A stretch of 64,000 nt of DNA from Brachionus sp. 'Tiscar' (lineage: Eukaryota; Rotifera; Eurotatoria; Ploima; Brachionidae), in contig VANL01000080.1 of assembly GCA_006352455.1 (NCBI GenBank), positions 1 through 64,000 on the forward strand, written 5' to 3'. The notes below the pieces were generated by a model, which ran no database searches, had not been told where the DNA came from, and saw nothing but the letters and a program-made list of their open reading frames with translations. Shown one piece after another: positions 34,381 through 46,742 of this stretch; position 1 is the first letter of the stretch; the number at the start of each line of letters is the position of its first letter. The position numbers and the translations under genes are program-made.

Positions 34381-35064
34381 GATTTCATTCTAATTAGTTT
34401 ATATATTAAATCTTCATGCCAGACCTTGTCAAACGCCTTTCACTGTGTTTTCAAAAACTGGACTGCTCTTGAATTAGTAAAGAGTTATGTTCTAAAAAAC
34501 TATTTAGTCTTAAATAGATTATTCGTTCAAGCAGCTTTCCAAGACAGCTTATCTACTAATTAGTCTATAAATAGATGAATCGTGTAATTGGGATGTTTTT
34601 TTATGTATCATATTTTCCCAAGCTCTCTGAATCCTTCCTTGTTTAAGACTTAAATTGAAATGATAGATTATATCTTTTAAGAAAATTTTAAGGTACTTTT
34701 TTTGGCCCTTATTTTTCGTTACCTTCATTCATGATAAAAGGTTCGTTCAGAATAGACTGTTTTTTTTTACTTTTAAAATATTCAAATTAAAATAAGCTGT
34801 TTTGTTTTGGGGACTAAACCGTTGCTCCTCAATTTTTAGCATTTTAGCATAGTGTTAGTACTTAACTTAACTTAGGTTAAAAACTAGTGAAATATGCTTT
34901 AGTAATTTTCTTTTTCTATTTTTTTAACCGATAGGCTTCAATACAACATTTGCTATCTTATTCAAATTAAATTAAATTTAATTAAATCAATTATAGGACT
35001 AAATGTTGGTGATAAATATTTTTTTTTCGTCATTTGCAATTAAAATCGGAATAAATCTTGAACC

Positions 35065-36760
35065 TTTTTAGTAGTAGTAGTAGATGACTGCGTGAATCTT
35101 ATCCACAAACTGAGAACGCCTGAGCGTTTTATTTTCAGCTATAGCAGTCCTATACATTTTCTTAAAATTATACAATAAATGAATTGATAAATTAATGATT
35201 ACACTTGAAAGTAAATGCCAAATAATGAATGATAAACACTAAAAAGAAAAGAAAAACACAGCTTTGACGAAACTAAAATAGTTCAAGAAAAACTACAAAA
35301 TGCTAAAGACACAAAACTTTGACTTAACAAAGCAATAAAAAACACTTAATATAATTTTTTTTTTTTAAATTAGTTTAAATTAGTTTTGACTCGTTCGATT
35401 CCAGCCATTTGTCTAGCTTTGCTTTAAGCGAGTTGACCGATTTCGCTATGACTATGTCATTAGGTAATATATTCCACCACTTGCTTGTTCTGTTTGCGAA
35501 AAAGTTAAGTCTAGCACTGACTGATGAACAAAAATCGTTTCTCTCTCTCGCGTTGTAGCTTTGGGTTCTCACTCTCTTACTGTTACCTCTTGTAGACGAT
35601 GAAGGCCCTTGTAAAAGTAAGCTATCTCTAGGCAAAGGTTTTTTTAGTAAGTTAAGGGCATAGACTTGGTTAACAAATTTGTAGAATTGAATGAAATCAC
35701 CTCGTTTTCTTCTTAGCTCGAGAGTTGTTAGTTTCATGTTCTTCAATCTTTCGTCGTAGTTTAAGTTGAAATGCTTGGCGGGGATTCTCGTGGCTCTTTG
35801 TTGAACTTTTTCGAGTAGCATGATCTCGGCAATGTTGGAAGGGGACCAGGCTGTTAAGTTCCATACACCAAGTTTCACACCATTTTGTTACATTATCAAT
35901 ATCTTGTTGATGGATTAAACGGTTTTCGTTGGTCAGCACATCAGCTATAATTTTTGAGTCGTCTGTGTACATTTTGAAGAGATTTCGGAGAACGCTTGGT
36001 AAGTCATTAATGAAAATGATGAAAAGAATCGGGCCTAAAACAGAGCCTTGCGGAACACCACTGGTCACTTCAGTCCAGTTTGACTGATTATTGCCTAGTA
36101 CAACTCGTTGTTTTCGCTCATTGAGAAAATTCTCAATCCATTCCAAGTATTTGCCACGTATGCCATATTCTTGAAGCTTATACATTAGCCTTTTATGAGG
36201 AACTTTATCAAATGCTTTGGCAAAGTCTAAGTATACCACACACATTGGCCTTTCTTTGGCGATTTCATTTGTAATTATGTCTAGTGTCTCAAGTAGATTG
36301 GTAAGGCAGGATTTTTTATGGACGAATCCTAATTGTTCGTCACATAAGAGTTTGTTTGACGTAAAGTAATCTACTAAGATGTCTCTCAAAATTATTTCAA
36401 AAAGTTTGCATGTGATCGACGTCAGTGAAACTGGTCTGTAGTTTACTGGATCTTGCTTTGAGCCGTTTTTAAATATTGGTGAAACGTTTGCTAATCTCCA
36501 AAGTTTCGGCACAATACCATTTTGATAACCTTTGTCAAATATAATTTTAAGTGGCGTGACAAATCCTTCGGCTGCACTTTTTAGGACCAGTGGGTGTACT
36601 CCATCGTCAGCAGTGGCTTTAAAGCCATCGAGTTGCAGGAGTAGGGCTAGAATTTTATTTGTGGAAGACGCTAAGTGCCAAATAGATTCATCGCAAAATT
36701 TTTTTATTCTGAATTTATTAATTTTTTCCAAAAGGGTACGCTGGAAAGTATTTTTTTAAA
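35065..36760 (-). mobile_element. 5'-truncated Jockey/CR1-type LINE with simple-repeat tail
   Basis: The element runs on the minus strand from about 36760 to a (CTA)n tail, seen as TAGTAGTAGTAG at about 35071-35083 on the plus strand. It holds two damaged coding frames (see the pseudogene entry). The unit lacks an endonuclease domain, consistent with 5' truncation during insertion. Codon use is less AT-biased than in the host genes, suggesting a fairly young copy. Confidence 0.8.
35375..36731 (-). pseudogene. LINE reverse transcriptase with internal deletion and frameshift
   Basis: The first frame (36731 to about 35880) has reverse transcriptase motifs in order: YRPVSLTSITCKLFE, VVYLDFAKAFDKVPHKRL, SGVPQGSVLGPILFIIFIND and MYTDDSKI, where the usual YADD is YTDD. 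It continues to KWCETWCMEL and then leaves frame. The second frame (35878-35375) has the C-terminal domain (LTAWSPSN, LLEKVQQRATRI, TLELRRKRGDFIQFYKFVNQ, KWWNILPNDI, stop). Roughly 80-100 residues that should connect the thumb to this domain are absent, so the copy is dead although both halves look well preserved. Confidence 0.85.
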
Positions 36761-37418
36761 CAAGCCCGTTAGCCCATCTTTTTGAAAAATACAAACCAAT
36801 TTTTTTCCAAAAATTTTTTCAAAATTATTTTCAACTTATTAAATCTTTGTTTAATCGCTTGAAAACTAGTTTTCTGAAAAAAATTCCTATTTTTGTTACG
36901 TTCTTTAATTAGAATAACAGAACGTAGGAAAACTAGGATAAATAAATAATAATAATAATTATTTTAGAATATATTTTATTAATTTAGAAGATATTAAAAA
37001 TAATTAATCGCTAGAATTTCTCTCTTTAAATTCGTGAACCTCAAAGAAAAAACTTCAAAATTTATATCTATTTAAAATTTTGATTAAATCTTAAATATTC
37101 AAATCATCACACAATTAAAAAAATTGACGTTAATTTTTTTATTTATTTGCTTGTTCTAAAATATCTAGTTTTTTTTCTAGAATATTAAATTAAAATTTTA
37201 AATGCCATTAAAAATATCAAAAAATTTAAAAAACGTTAAATTTTATCACTAATCCAAATAATTAATAAATCCAAATTAAAAATAGAAAACTTTTAAAAAT
37301 TTAAATCTTAGAATTTTATTTGAAAATCATTGGAGCATCAAATAATTAAAAAATAATTTTATTTGAGAAAAATATTCAATAAGTAAAACAGTTTCATACT
37401 AAAAAATTTGCTCAATTT
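36761..37418. other. AT-rich intergenic stretch
   Basis: 3' flank of the copper transporter gene; no gene. A short inverted pair, GTTACGTTCTTTAATTAGAA / AACAGAACGTAGGAA, lies near 36895-36930. Confidence 0.3.
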
Positions 37419-38245
37419 TCAGTGACAATCTTCATTTAAATCGATTTTTGTACGTCTTACACCAAAAAAGAAAAAACCAATGCCAATGCCTATTAGAATA
37501 CTCAAGCATAACCAATAATTATAAGTCATAAAGGCGAGCATAATAAAATAGCTGATAGTAAATTGTATTACATGAAGTATTGTTTGAAGTAAATGTTCAA
37601 TACTCAATAATTTCCTAAAAGAGTGAATTATTTTCAAATAATTATACAAAAACATCAGAGAGCCCGAAAAAATTTAAGTCGTTTTTTTAAGAGTTTCAAG
37701 ACTTTAATGAGAAAGAAATTTTTTTGAAACTTTAATGAAAAATTAACCGGGCAATCTGGTGTAAAAATATTAAAATATACTCTTTATATGTTAGTTGTCT
37801 GCTGGAAGATTGAATTTTGTTAGTTGGCATTTCTACTTCAACTTTGCGATTTTTAACAAGCTTACTAGCAGTTATTCTATCTCGAAAAAGTTTCAGAGCT
37901 TCATAGGAAACAGCAATTATCATCAAGGCAAAACATGATATCAAAAGTTCTAAAAAAAAATAAGTTAAATAAAAACAATCTTTAAAAAAAATTTTCCAAA
38001 TATATACCTGTTAAATTGCTAGTTTTCCAGCCCGGAAATACGATTATTTCTTTAAGACCAGCATGCATTATCATCTAAATGAAAAAAAATTAAATTATAA
38101 CCATTCAGAAGTTATTCTATTAAACAACCATCATTTGATGTCCAGAATGGTCATGTCCAGAGTGATCCATTGAAGATGAGGTATGGCTAGCGTGGCGATC
38201 TTCTGTCGTACTCATTGTAACATGTTCGTGATTGCTATGAGACAT
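37419..38245 (-). CDS. SLC31A1: High-affinity copper transporter CTR1 (SLC31 family)
   Basis: Exons 38245-38129, 38074-38008, 37949-37748 and 37614-37419 join in frame to 193 aa, the usual CTR1 size. CTR proteins form trimers in the plasma membrane and import Cu(I). The N terminus is rich in Met and His (MSHSNHEHVTM, SSMDHSGHDHSGHQMM), the copper-capturing region. TM1 follows GWKT (LLISCFALMIIAVSYEAL). After a cytoplasmic loop, TM2 carries the MxxxM selectivity motif (MLAFM, 154-158) and TM3 carries GxxxG (GIGIG, 171-175), both diagnostic. The C terminus ends DCH, close to the HCH-type copper-binding tail of other CTR1 proteins. Confidence 0.93.
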
Positions 38246-40079
38246 ATTTTTAGAATAATTTACTTCCTTCCAAAATTTGAAAAATTCACATTAAAATATT
38301 TGTGAAACAAAAAAAACTTTTTTATATTTTTTTTTCTAAATTATCTTTTTTGAGAAAGTCTTTTATTTCAAAGCGTAATTATAGTTTATATAGAATTTTA
38401 AGATTAATTTTAGAGCTGCAAAAAATAGGATGATATCAAGGTGAATTAGAATAAAATTAAACTTTGGATTTTATTTGTTTTTCGAAATTATTTTTTTTAA
38501 TATAGAATTGAAACACTTTTTGTATATCAAAATTTACTCTTTGTATGTCTAGTTTGATTTATCACATCTTTAGAGGTATTTTTATTAAGAGAAAAAAATT
38601 CTAAATAGAATAAATAATTTTTATTGCTTTTTTGTTTTTGAGCAATTCAAGAGCTTTTTAAGAATAAAAATTGGATAAAGAAGCCTTAGGCTAATTTTTA
38701 AGTGTCCAATTAATTTTACAAGGTCAGTGCAAGCAATATCTAAAAATGCATTTCGCTTATGAGTAAGCAATTATATTTGAATTTAAAATTTAGACTTGTG
38801 TTTTTTCATAAAATTCAGTTGTTATCGATAATGATCATGTTCAAATTAATTTGTTATTTTCTCATTCATTTATTTTTAAGAAATTTTGAAAAGAAAATTT
38901 TCAATTTTTGGTTTTAAATAATCTAATGAATGTTTCTGTAGCATGAATCAGTTTTTGATGGATAATAAATTCGAAATAATTGCATTATTAAGAAATAACC
39001 CTTTTTAAACAAAATTAAATTTAAAAAAATATTGCACTAAAATCAACTCGGTCAAATTAATCGAATTTTTTTTTATTTAGCATTTTGATTGATTTATTCA
39101 AATTTATTATTTTCAATTTTAATTTTTATATTTTTTATTGATTAAAGATTAATTTTCGTCATTGATTCTTTAGAAATTTATTTTTTAATTAATAAATATA
39201 AATAATTAGTTAAATAAATGAACATATAATTATAAATTGATACTAAATTGATCGTAGAAATAAACTATTATTATTATTATAATATAATAATTTTAAAATT
39301 TAGACAAAAATTCAAAATATTTTCGTTTTATGAATATTATCAACTTTATTAATTTTTTAAGCAGAATTTTATCATAAAATTTTCTTGAATAAAATATCAG
39401 TCAGCTTTAAAATCATTTAGAAATTACTAATGAAAAATTTTTTGTTTATTTAGTGTTAAAATAAAGTATAATTAGTGAAAATTTATTTCTTAATAAGTTA
39501 AGTTTATCCTTATCTGATTTATTTTATTTTATATAATTTTTATAGTTGAAACATTAAATTATCAGCTAAAATTTAAAAGATAAAAAATTTCCAATTTAAC
39601 GTTATCATATTCAAACCTTATCCAGACAGATCGTAAAATTTAACTTTTAAAAGTTTATAACTAATAAAAATGACAAAATTAAAATTTATAAAATGAAATT
39701 AAATTTCCAATAGAATATATCTTTAATTTACACAGTATAATTTTTTAACATATTTTAAATAATATCAAATTAATGTAAATGCTATTTTTTTTTAAATATT
39801 TATTGTAAATAAGATTAAATTTGAAAAAATAATTTTTAAAAGAAATATCAATTTAAAATTCTATTAAAAAAAGCTAAATACTGGAAAATTACAAAAAAAA
39901 GCTTCAAAGTGTATAGATGGTTTAAAAAATCCTCAATCTAAATTGCAATTTTAAAAGTCTTCAATTCAAAAGATCAAGATGAAAAATAAATCCGATAAAA
40001 TTATTTGGTCAGGAATTTTTCTTCAAAAAAATTTAAAATAACATATTGAAAAAATAAAAATATTTTTACAAAAATTTAT
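38246..40079. other. Gene-free AT-rich desert
   Basis: About 1.8 kb with very long A/T runs. No open frame, repeat end or RNA gene can be supported. Confidence 0.4.
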
Positions 40080-40330
40080 ATTAAAGTTGTTGTTGGAGTA
40101 ACTGTGATGGTCACTAAATCAAGACGACCAGCATCAACTTTTGGCATCCTTGTGTCTGGCTCTCACTGGGCTCAGCAACTATTCTTTTTTTTTTCAAACC
40201 TTGTTAGCTCCTTGTGGAGCATAGGAGGGAGCTCATCTCCTTTCTAAGTACCTTTTTGAGCGAAGGCTCCGATCAGACACAGAGGTGACTGCATCGATCC
40301 TAGCAACTATCCTTGTTTTTTTATAAATTA
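40080..40330. repeat. GC-richer island, possible SINE or LINE tail
   Basis: Clearly higher G+C than its surroundings. AGCAACTATTCTT and AGCAACTATCCTT occur about 120 bases apart. GTGTCTG near the first pairs with CAGACAC near the second. The segment GCTCCTTGTGGAGCA in the middle recurs in reverse at about 54602 (TGCTCCACAAGGAGC). No tRNA-like A/B boxes were seen, so the class is open. Confidence 0.4.
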
Positions 40331-40911
40331 CTTAATTTTAAAAATTCATGCTTTTAATTCAAATATGTAACAAAAATTATAATAAATGAATTCTTAAATC
40401 TGAAGTACTAGTAACTTGAAATTTAATTTTCAAGACTAAAATTTTTTATCAGCTAATCTTAGGGCAGAGTTTTACATGTTATTGAATGAAAAATTAAAAA
40501 CATATTAAAAATAGTTTAAGGTACGACGATCTAAATGAATGGTTGAAAATTAAATTTACTTCTTTATTAAATAATTAATAATTTTTAGAATATCATCTGA
40601 TAATTGCTTGAATTAAAAGTTTTTAAATTGAAAGTATGGTATTACTTTAAATAAGTAATCTTTTAGACAAATTATCAAAAGCATGGCTTGGTCTCACGAT
40701 GAAATTAGACAAACCAAATGCAGGTTTCGAAGACAACGAACAATCACATCGTATTAATTTGATTTTTAAAAATGCTCGAAGCCTGTGAAACCTGAAGATA
40801 GTTTATCATTTAGATGAAAGGACAATTGGTCATGAATTCCATTGTTTGAAACATTAAAGCTGACAATATTGAAAATTCCAAAAACATAATTCGCTTGTTA
40901 GAATGATTCTT
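40331..40911. other. Intergenic stretch
   Basis: No supported gene. A less AT-rich piece at 40685-40850 (gcatggcttggtctcacgat...) has no long open frame. Confidence 0.3.
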
Positions 40912-41891
40912 TCATTCATTTTGTCTCAAATTATCGTGCTTATTCTTTTCATAGTCAAGCACCTAAAATAAAAAATCTGAACATGAAACACACCAAATTA
41001 TAATAAAAGTTAAAAAATCGATTTTTTTAAATTATGTAAAAGTATAGGATTAAAAAGGAAAAATAAAAACTATTCACTGTTACTGGAAATTGAATAACAA
41101 GGAATCCAATACCTTGAGCTAATAGATAAGCATCATTCGATTGCAATCTTTGATTAATAAAAACAATACCTTGAAGTGCTATTAGCTATAAGAAGAAAAA
41201 TGACATCCATTTTTTGTCGCTTTGTCTTGTCTTGCTGGAACATGCACACTCTAATCTCTATGCTCGTCAATTACTTTACCATTTTTTGCGTCAAACCCTG
41301 GTCTTTTTTGAAAAATAAAAAAAAAATTCTAATTATTTTCTAAAATTTATTTCAAAAAATAAATCAACTAATTTTTTTCTATTAGAGAACCTTCTATGCT
41401 TAGAATTCCTGTTCGAATTTTAATTGGTTTATTGATTTTTTTCTTCTTCGTCACTTTAGTTTCATGAGAAAAAATAAAATATGAACGAATTTTTTCCATT
41501 TTTTGTCTTCCATTTTTGGGCTCATAAAAGAATTTTATCGATTTTTCATGTTTTATAGCTCTATTGGATTGAAATGTATTTGCAATGAAATAATGCTAAT
41601 CGAATTTTTTTTTCTCTTTTATACCATTTTTTTTTATTTTTGTCAACCTTAATAATAAGCTCTCTATTGGTTTGAAAGATTATGAAAAATTTTTCGAGGG
41701 AATTGTTAATTCTCAAATTTAAATTCTATTACCTGATATGTTTCATCGAATAAGACGGTTTGAAATCAAAAGCTTTGAATACATCCTGATATAAAATATT
41801 ATATTCATCAGTTAAAATTATCACGTGTGTCATCTTTGAAAAATATGGCCAGAATTGATGTATATCTGAATGGCTTCTGCTTAACCAAATA
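40912..41891 (-). pseudogene. Multi-exon gene, C-terminal part intact, upstream exon disrupted
   Basis: Four minus-strand exons fit together with matching phases: 41595-41391 (HYFIANTFQSNRAIKHEKSI, then RTGILSIE), 41302-41280 (DQGLTQKM), 41186/41185-41084 (LIALQGIVFINQRLQSNDAY, LLAQGIGFLVIQFP) and 40962-40912 (VLDYEKNKHDNLRQNE, stop). An upstream candidate exon (41891-41733) is open in one frame (IWLSRSHSDIHQFWPYFSKM) but must switch frame near its 3' end (to VLFDETYQ) to join the rest. It is therefore either a broken gene, a sequencing error, or a wrongly guessed exon. Two hydrophobic segments suggest a membrane protein. The family is not recognised. Further coding-like scraps upstream (42120-42160 LQVAKAFLTVGIFFIM; 42355-42430) may be earlier exons. 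Confidence 0.45.
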
Positions 41892-43396
41892 CTTTAAAAT
41901 GAATTAGTTGAATTATGCAAGTTGTCTTATTTTAATAAAAATAAAAGACTTTTTATTTAATTTCAACAATAATTATTTTTAATTAAGAATTGCCAACAGC
42001 TTTTAAAAAAAAATTTAAATAAATAAAAACTTCAATTTAAAATCCCATTTAAAAATTTTAATGCTCTAATAAATAATTATTGATTGATTTTGTTCTGAAT
42101 TCATAATGAAAAAAATCCCAACTGTCAAAAATGCTTTAGCCACTTGAAGCTACAAAATATAATTAATATTTTAAAGTCGTATAGTTGAATTAAAAGTACA
42201 ATAGATATTTTTTCTTTATAGAAAAAAAATCCTCTTTCTTTTTATTAAATAATTGAGATTTTTATTAATTAATGTAAAATATTTCATTCGATTAAAATTT
42301 CTGAAAATTATCTAGTCACGAAAACTAAGAATTTTTTTAACATGATACAAATGCAGCAATATTAAAATTGACTTTAATTAATGATGATACATTGTCTGTA
42401 TCGGAAGCTAGTGATTTGAAAATCTTGCTTTATTTAAGGAAATTATTGAATTTTCAATTAATTTCAAATATTGAATGAGATAAGAATAATTATATTTAAA
42501 TATTTAACTAATTGAGATCAACTTTTTTAATTTAATATTTTATTTTTCATTATAAATTGAGAGATATTTTTATTTTATTTTCAAATTTAGCTCAAATGAA
42601 AGAGTTAAGATCTTTTGAACAAAAAATTAAATTATAAATTTTGAGTTTTTTTATTTGTTTTAATAAAAAAAAAAGAAAAATTTTATTTATAATCTTACAC
42701 TTATTTACACTCGAACTTGTTTATCCAGCCTATACATTTTTCAAGGAAAAAAATTAAATTAATCTTTGGTTTGATAATTTTCCTAAATGATTTTAAAATA
42801 GGAAAAAAAGTTTAGATTAATGGCGCAAACGGAATGAGCAATGTATTAAAATTTTGTTTTTTTTCGTTTCAAGGATTTTTTAAGTTTTTGATTTAGTCAA
42901 TAAAAATTTTATTTTAATCAAAATAGCTTAATGCAAGCTTATTTATAAACTATTTGTTTTTATCATATTTGAACTTAAGCAATTGCTAAGAGTCTGATCT
43001 TTGATTTATACAAGATTTTTAAAGCGTTAGTTGAAGATTATTTTTTATTAGCTATTTGTTTTATTTTGTGTTCATGACCCCTTTTTAATCAGATATTGAT
43101 AAAATCATGTTTAATACTCTTTAATACTTACTTAATTAAGTTCCCAGTAGATTTCTGACAATGAATTATAAATTTAAATTTAAAAAATAGCATCACGCTG
43201 AACACATAAAAGCTTTAAATTTTCTTTTTTCTTTCAGACTTACACTTTCAAATTCAAACTTTTCATTGTGATTAATTTTACTCTCTAGAAAATTTGAAAT
43301 TAAAATTTTTCATTTGAACGACTCATTTGTTAATGTTTTTATCTTAATTTTTTTTATTCAAACTCAGTAAACAATTTTAGAAGAACTAATCTATAA
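41892..43396. other. Intergenic stretch, possible further exons of the preceding gene
   Basis: Apart from the two coding-like scraps noted for the gene at 40.9-41.9 kb, this is AT-rich and featureless. The 3' end should hold the receptor-subunit promoter. Confidence 0.3.
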
Positions 43397-46300
43397 ATGC
43401 TATTTTTCTATTTGGTACTAACAAATTGTATTAATGAAGCTTTTTCGCAGAATAAAAGCATTTTAACAGAAGAACATCTACTTTATAAAATATTGCTTAA
43501 CAACTACGAGCCGTCAGTAAGACCTGTGGCCAAACACAATCAAATTTTAAATGTCAAATTTGGCCTGAAATTAACTCAAGTTCTTGAATTGAGTGAAAAA
43601 GATCAAACATTGATCACCAATATTTGGATTGAGCAAGTAAAATTTTAAGTGAAATTTATCTTTTAATAAATATTGCTCTCTTTGTTATTAAGCATTGGCT
43701 GGATGAGTTTTTGAAATGGAATTCTAGTAAATTTTCGGGCATTGGTTCTTTAAGGATGCCAACTAGCCGCATTTGGCTACCTGATACTTATATCTATAAT
43801 TGTGCTAGCTTGGATAATTCTCAAGGCAGCATCACAGGCCCTTATGCGATGGTATATAGCAATGGTTTGGTGAAATTTCCAGTTCCAATGAAGCTTAGAT
43901 CAAATTGCGAGGTTGACATAGCTTATTTTCCGTTTGATCAGCAAATATGCTATATTAAGTAAGAAAAATATCCTGCAATCAAGCTTTCAAGTTTGCTTCT
44001 AATTGAAAATAAAATTACAGCAAATAAATACAATCAATAGTATATCTAATTCAGATAAATTGTTTGCTAAATATGTAAATTTTTTTTAAATGGAATTTAA
44101 ACTTTAAATTATGAAGATTAGGATACTATGCAAAAAAATAATCTGTGATTTTTTTTTCAAAAAAAACAATGCAAACATAAAAATATATGAGTGATTTGAA
44201 GTTTTTAGAAATTAAGTCAAAAAATATCAAAATACTAATTAAAATTTAATTTATTAATTTAAAATTAAAATATAAAATTATTTTTTACATATTTAAGTTA
44301 AATTTAAATTTAATTTTCAAATTAATTTTTAAAACTTAAATTTTAAAACAGAAATAAAAATAATATAAAGCTTGAGTTTGATTCAAGAGAATCGACATTA
44401 ATTGCAGGTTAAATTTGAATTGAGCTCCATCGATTATTTTAGTTTAGCTGTCAAATGAAAATTGGACACGGTGTATCAAGATGTGGCAGTCGCCACAAAG
44501 ATGAGATTTATTTAAACTTTAAAATAATCTGCAAAAATGCGGCTAAAGTAGTTGATTTATTCGCTCATATAAGGTTTAGCATGGATGAATCAATAGTCAA
44601 TTTCCAAAAATCAATTTTCTTAAAGATGATGGCTAATACTGTTTTTTAATTTTTTTTTTCAAAAAATTTAGTTTCTAAATCGAAAATAGATAATTTTAAT
44701 TTGATACATTTTTGAAGTGTCTCTTTTGATTTCTCATAACTTCCTTAACGATAGTCATATAAAAAAATTTCTCTAATGATCCTCTATAAGTTGCAATAAA
44801 AAATATAATAATATAAAAAATTGAAAAGTTTCATAAACTGGTTAAAAAATGTATTTTTTTGGAAAATTATTTGAAAAAAAAATATTTTTTAATTTTTAAA
44901 ATAAATTTCTTCTTTTTTTTTTAGATTTGCTAGCTGGCTATATGATTTATCTGCGGTTAATTTTACTCCATTTGATAACAAAATTTTATTTATTGATTCA
45001 AATTTGGGCTCAAGTTTTGATTTATCAAGTTATCTTGATAATTCAGGTTGGATTTTATTGAACGTAAATCTAATTAGAAGAGAAAAGTAAATTTTATCAA
45101 AGCTAAATTTGAAGATTTTTTAATTTCAAAATAAAAAAGAACTTTTCGCATGATCAAATTTTTTTAATATGATTATTTAATTGATATTTTATCAACTAAT
45201 ACTATTTTGAGATCATTGCATAATAAATATTAGCACTCAAAGGACCGGTAGTGTCAATTTGACACTTTTTTCAAAAATTCAAATTTAATTTATTAGTCAA
45301 CCATAAATCCTATTTACATATGTTTAAATATTTATTTTAAAGCTTTGATAACGGTCTTTTAAATATTCTTCTTTTCATGTTACAGTTATTATGGAACTAA
45401 TGCTCCATTTAAACAAAGTTGTTATGTTAAAGAATTGTAGTTCCTAAAAGTTCTAAATTTGTAAAAGTATCTTAGTAAACTTGGGTAAGAAATTGAAAAA
45501 TTCTTTGTATTTCAATCAAGTCAGTGCACAGTAACTCCAAAAAATCCTTGTGCAAATGAAGTGTCAACTTTGATATTTTATTCAATAATACTAGTAATAT
45601 TTGTAATTTTCTTCTACAAAAATTTTGATAGAAATCTTAAAAAAAAGAAGCTTTTGGTCTTTTGGTCTCTGAGTTGTATTAAAATACGGTATTTGAGAAT
45701 TTTTAAAGATCATTTAAAATGAGATCTTTTTAGATATTAAAAAGTTCTTAGTTATTTTTTATTAAAAAAATTTGTGAATTGGTTAATTTTACCTTTCTTT
45801 TGGTTTTATTTAGAAATCACTCAAACGGAGTTTATCCAGAATTAATTTATCTTATTCATATAAAGCGTAGATACTTGTACTACGTATTTAATGTAATATT
45901 GCCATGTGCTATGTTGACAATTTTGACTTGTTTGACATTTTGGTAATTTAAAATTTTTCAATTTTGGAACGTAATGTATTTTCATTTTCCTAAGGCTGCC
46001 GTGTGCATCAGGCGAAAAAGTAACACTTGGTTTAACTTGCTTTGTTGCTTACAGTGTTTTTATGCTCATGGTTGCTGAGAAAGTACCAACTGCCTCTGAG
46101 ACTGTTCCGATAATAAGCATCTATCTTACGATAGTTATGAGTTTTACATCTGTGAGTGTAATAATGGCAGTAATTGTCACCAATTTAAATGAGAAATCCA
46201 AACACCAATTTTCGAAAGAGAATCGAATGCCCAAGTTTCTTAGAGAGATATTTTTTAAGCGATTAGGAAGGTTTTTAGGCATCAATAAGCAAGCGAAAGA

Positions 46301-46742
46301 TTTGATGAAGAAGATGGTTAAATATGAAAAGCCTATTAAGGAAGACTTAGAACTGAAATCATCGAAAAGAATCTTTGATAGGAATATTTTAAAATCTGAT
46401 GAAATATGGATAGAAAATGGACTAGATGAAAATACAAATTTTATGATATCCGATCCTAGTAATAAAAATATGTGTTCAGAATTAAACCAAAATCCAGGTT
46501 TTTCCAAAAACTTAAATTCAATTGTTAAAACAAGATGTCAAATGAGAAAAAAAAATTCCAAATCTTCAGATACTTGGTCAAATTATTTTGCGTACGAGTA
46601 TGCACTTGCTGCTCTAATATTAGACAGAATATTTTTTTGTCTTTACGCAAGTTTTATAATTTTATCTTATTTTATAACGCTTTTTATTTTCCCATTTTTA
46701 GTACAACCTCAGAATAAACCCTTAATACTTAATATACCTTGA
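43397..46742 (+). CDS. Cys-loop ligand-gated ion channel subunit, nicotinic acetylcholine receptor-like (non-alpha)
   Basis: Five exons (43397-43636, 43693-43958, 44925-45086, 45814-45942, 45995-46742) join in frame to 514 aa. Such subunits form pentameric neurotransmitter-gated channels in the plasma membrane. The protein has a signal peptide (MLFFYLVLTNCINEAFS), loop A region IWLPDTYIYNC, the Cys-loop CEVDIAYFPFDQQIC (Cys152 and Cys166, 13 residues between) and loop B SWLYD. TM1 is YYVFNVILPCAMLTILTCL, and TM2 is preceded by Gly-Glu-Lys (GEKVTLGLTCFVAYSVFML) as in cation channels. TM3, a long cytoplasmic loop and a C-terminal TM4 (FFCLYASFIILSYFITLF) follow. Loop C is short and lacks the vicinal Cys pair of alpha subunits. 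The second and third introns are long (966 and 727 bp), and the latter contains a MITE. Confidence 0.9.
44455..44649 (+). other. Open frame inside the receptor-subunit intron
   Basis: 64 codons, less AT-rich than the intron around it, reading MKIGHGVSRCGSRHKDEIYL and on to HIRFSMDES. No splice fit with the receptor gene and no family recognised. It could be a fragment of a transposon or of another gene. Confidence 0.25.
45229..45366. mobile_element. Family-3-like MITE in receptor-subunit intron
   Basis: The left end reads TAGCACTCAAAGGACCGGTA and carries a small palindrome (AGTGTCAATTTGACACT). The right end is weak (ACGGTCTTTTAAATATT at about 45350). The left 40 bases match the MITE at 30943-31154, including the following GTGTCAAT..ACACTTTTTT block. 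Confidence 0.5.

Larger units (their letters stand above)
33220..34850 (-). mobile_element. Decayed Jockey-type LINE, interrupted
   Basis: Reverse transcriptase pieces read on the minus strand on both sides of an inserted GC-rich element. Upstream part (about 34560-34381): SCLGKLLERIIYLRLNSFLE and, after a deletion, KAFDKVWHEDLIYKL. Downstream part (33861-33240): VNVNGHFGEKFSINT, VISTLLFSILINEVPKRN, LLLTDDLVTF (the LADD-type catalytic box) and LGISFESKLNFSSM further on. Several stops and frameshifts make it inactive. Boundaries are approximate. Confidence 0.65.

Noticed and set aside
34142..34381. 79-codon plus-strand frame in the GC-rich repeat
   Set aside because: Its Pro/Arg/Thr-rich parts are translated CGGCC repeats, and its one protein-like stretch is the inverted LINE fragment.
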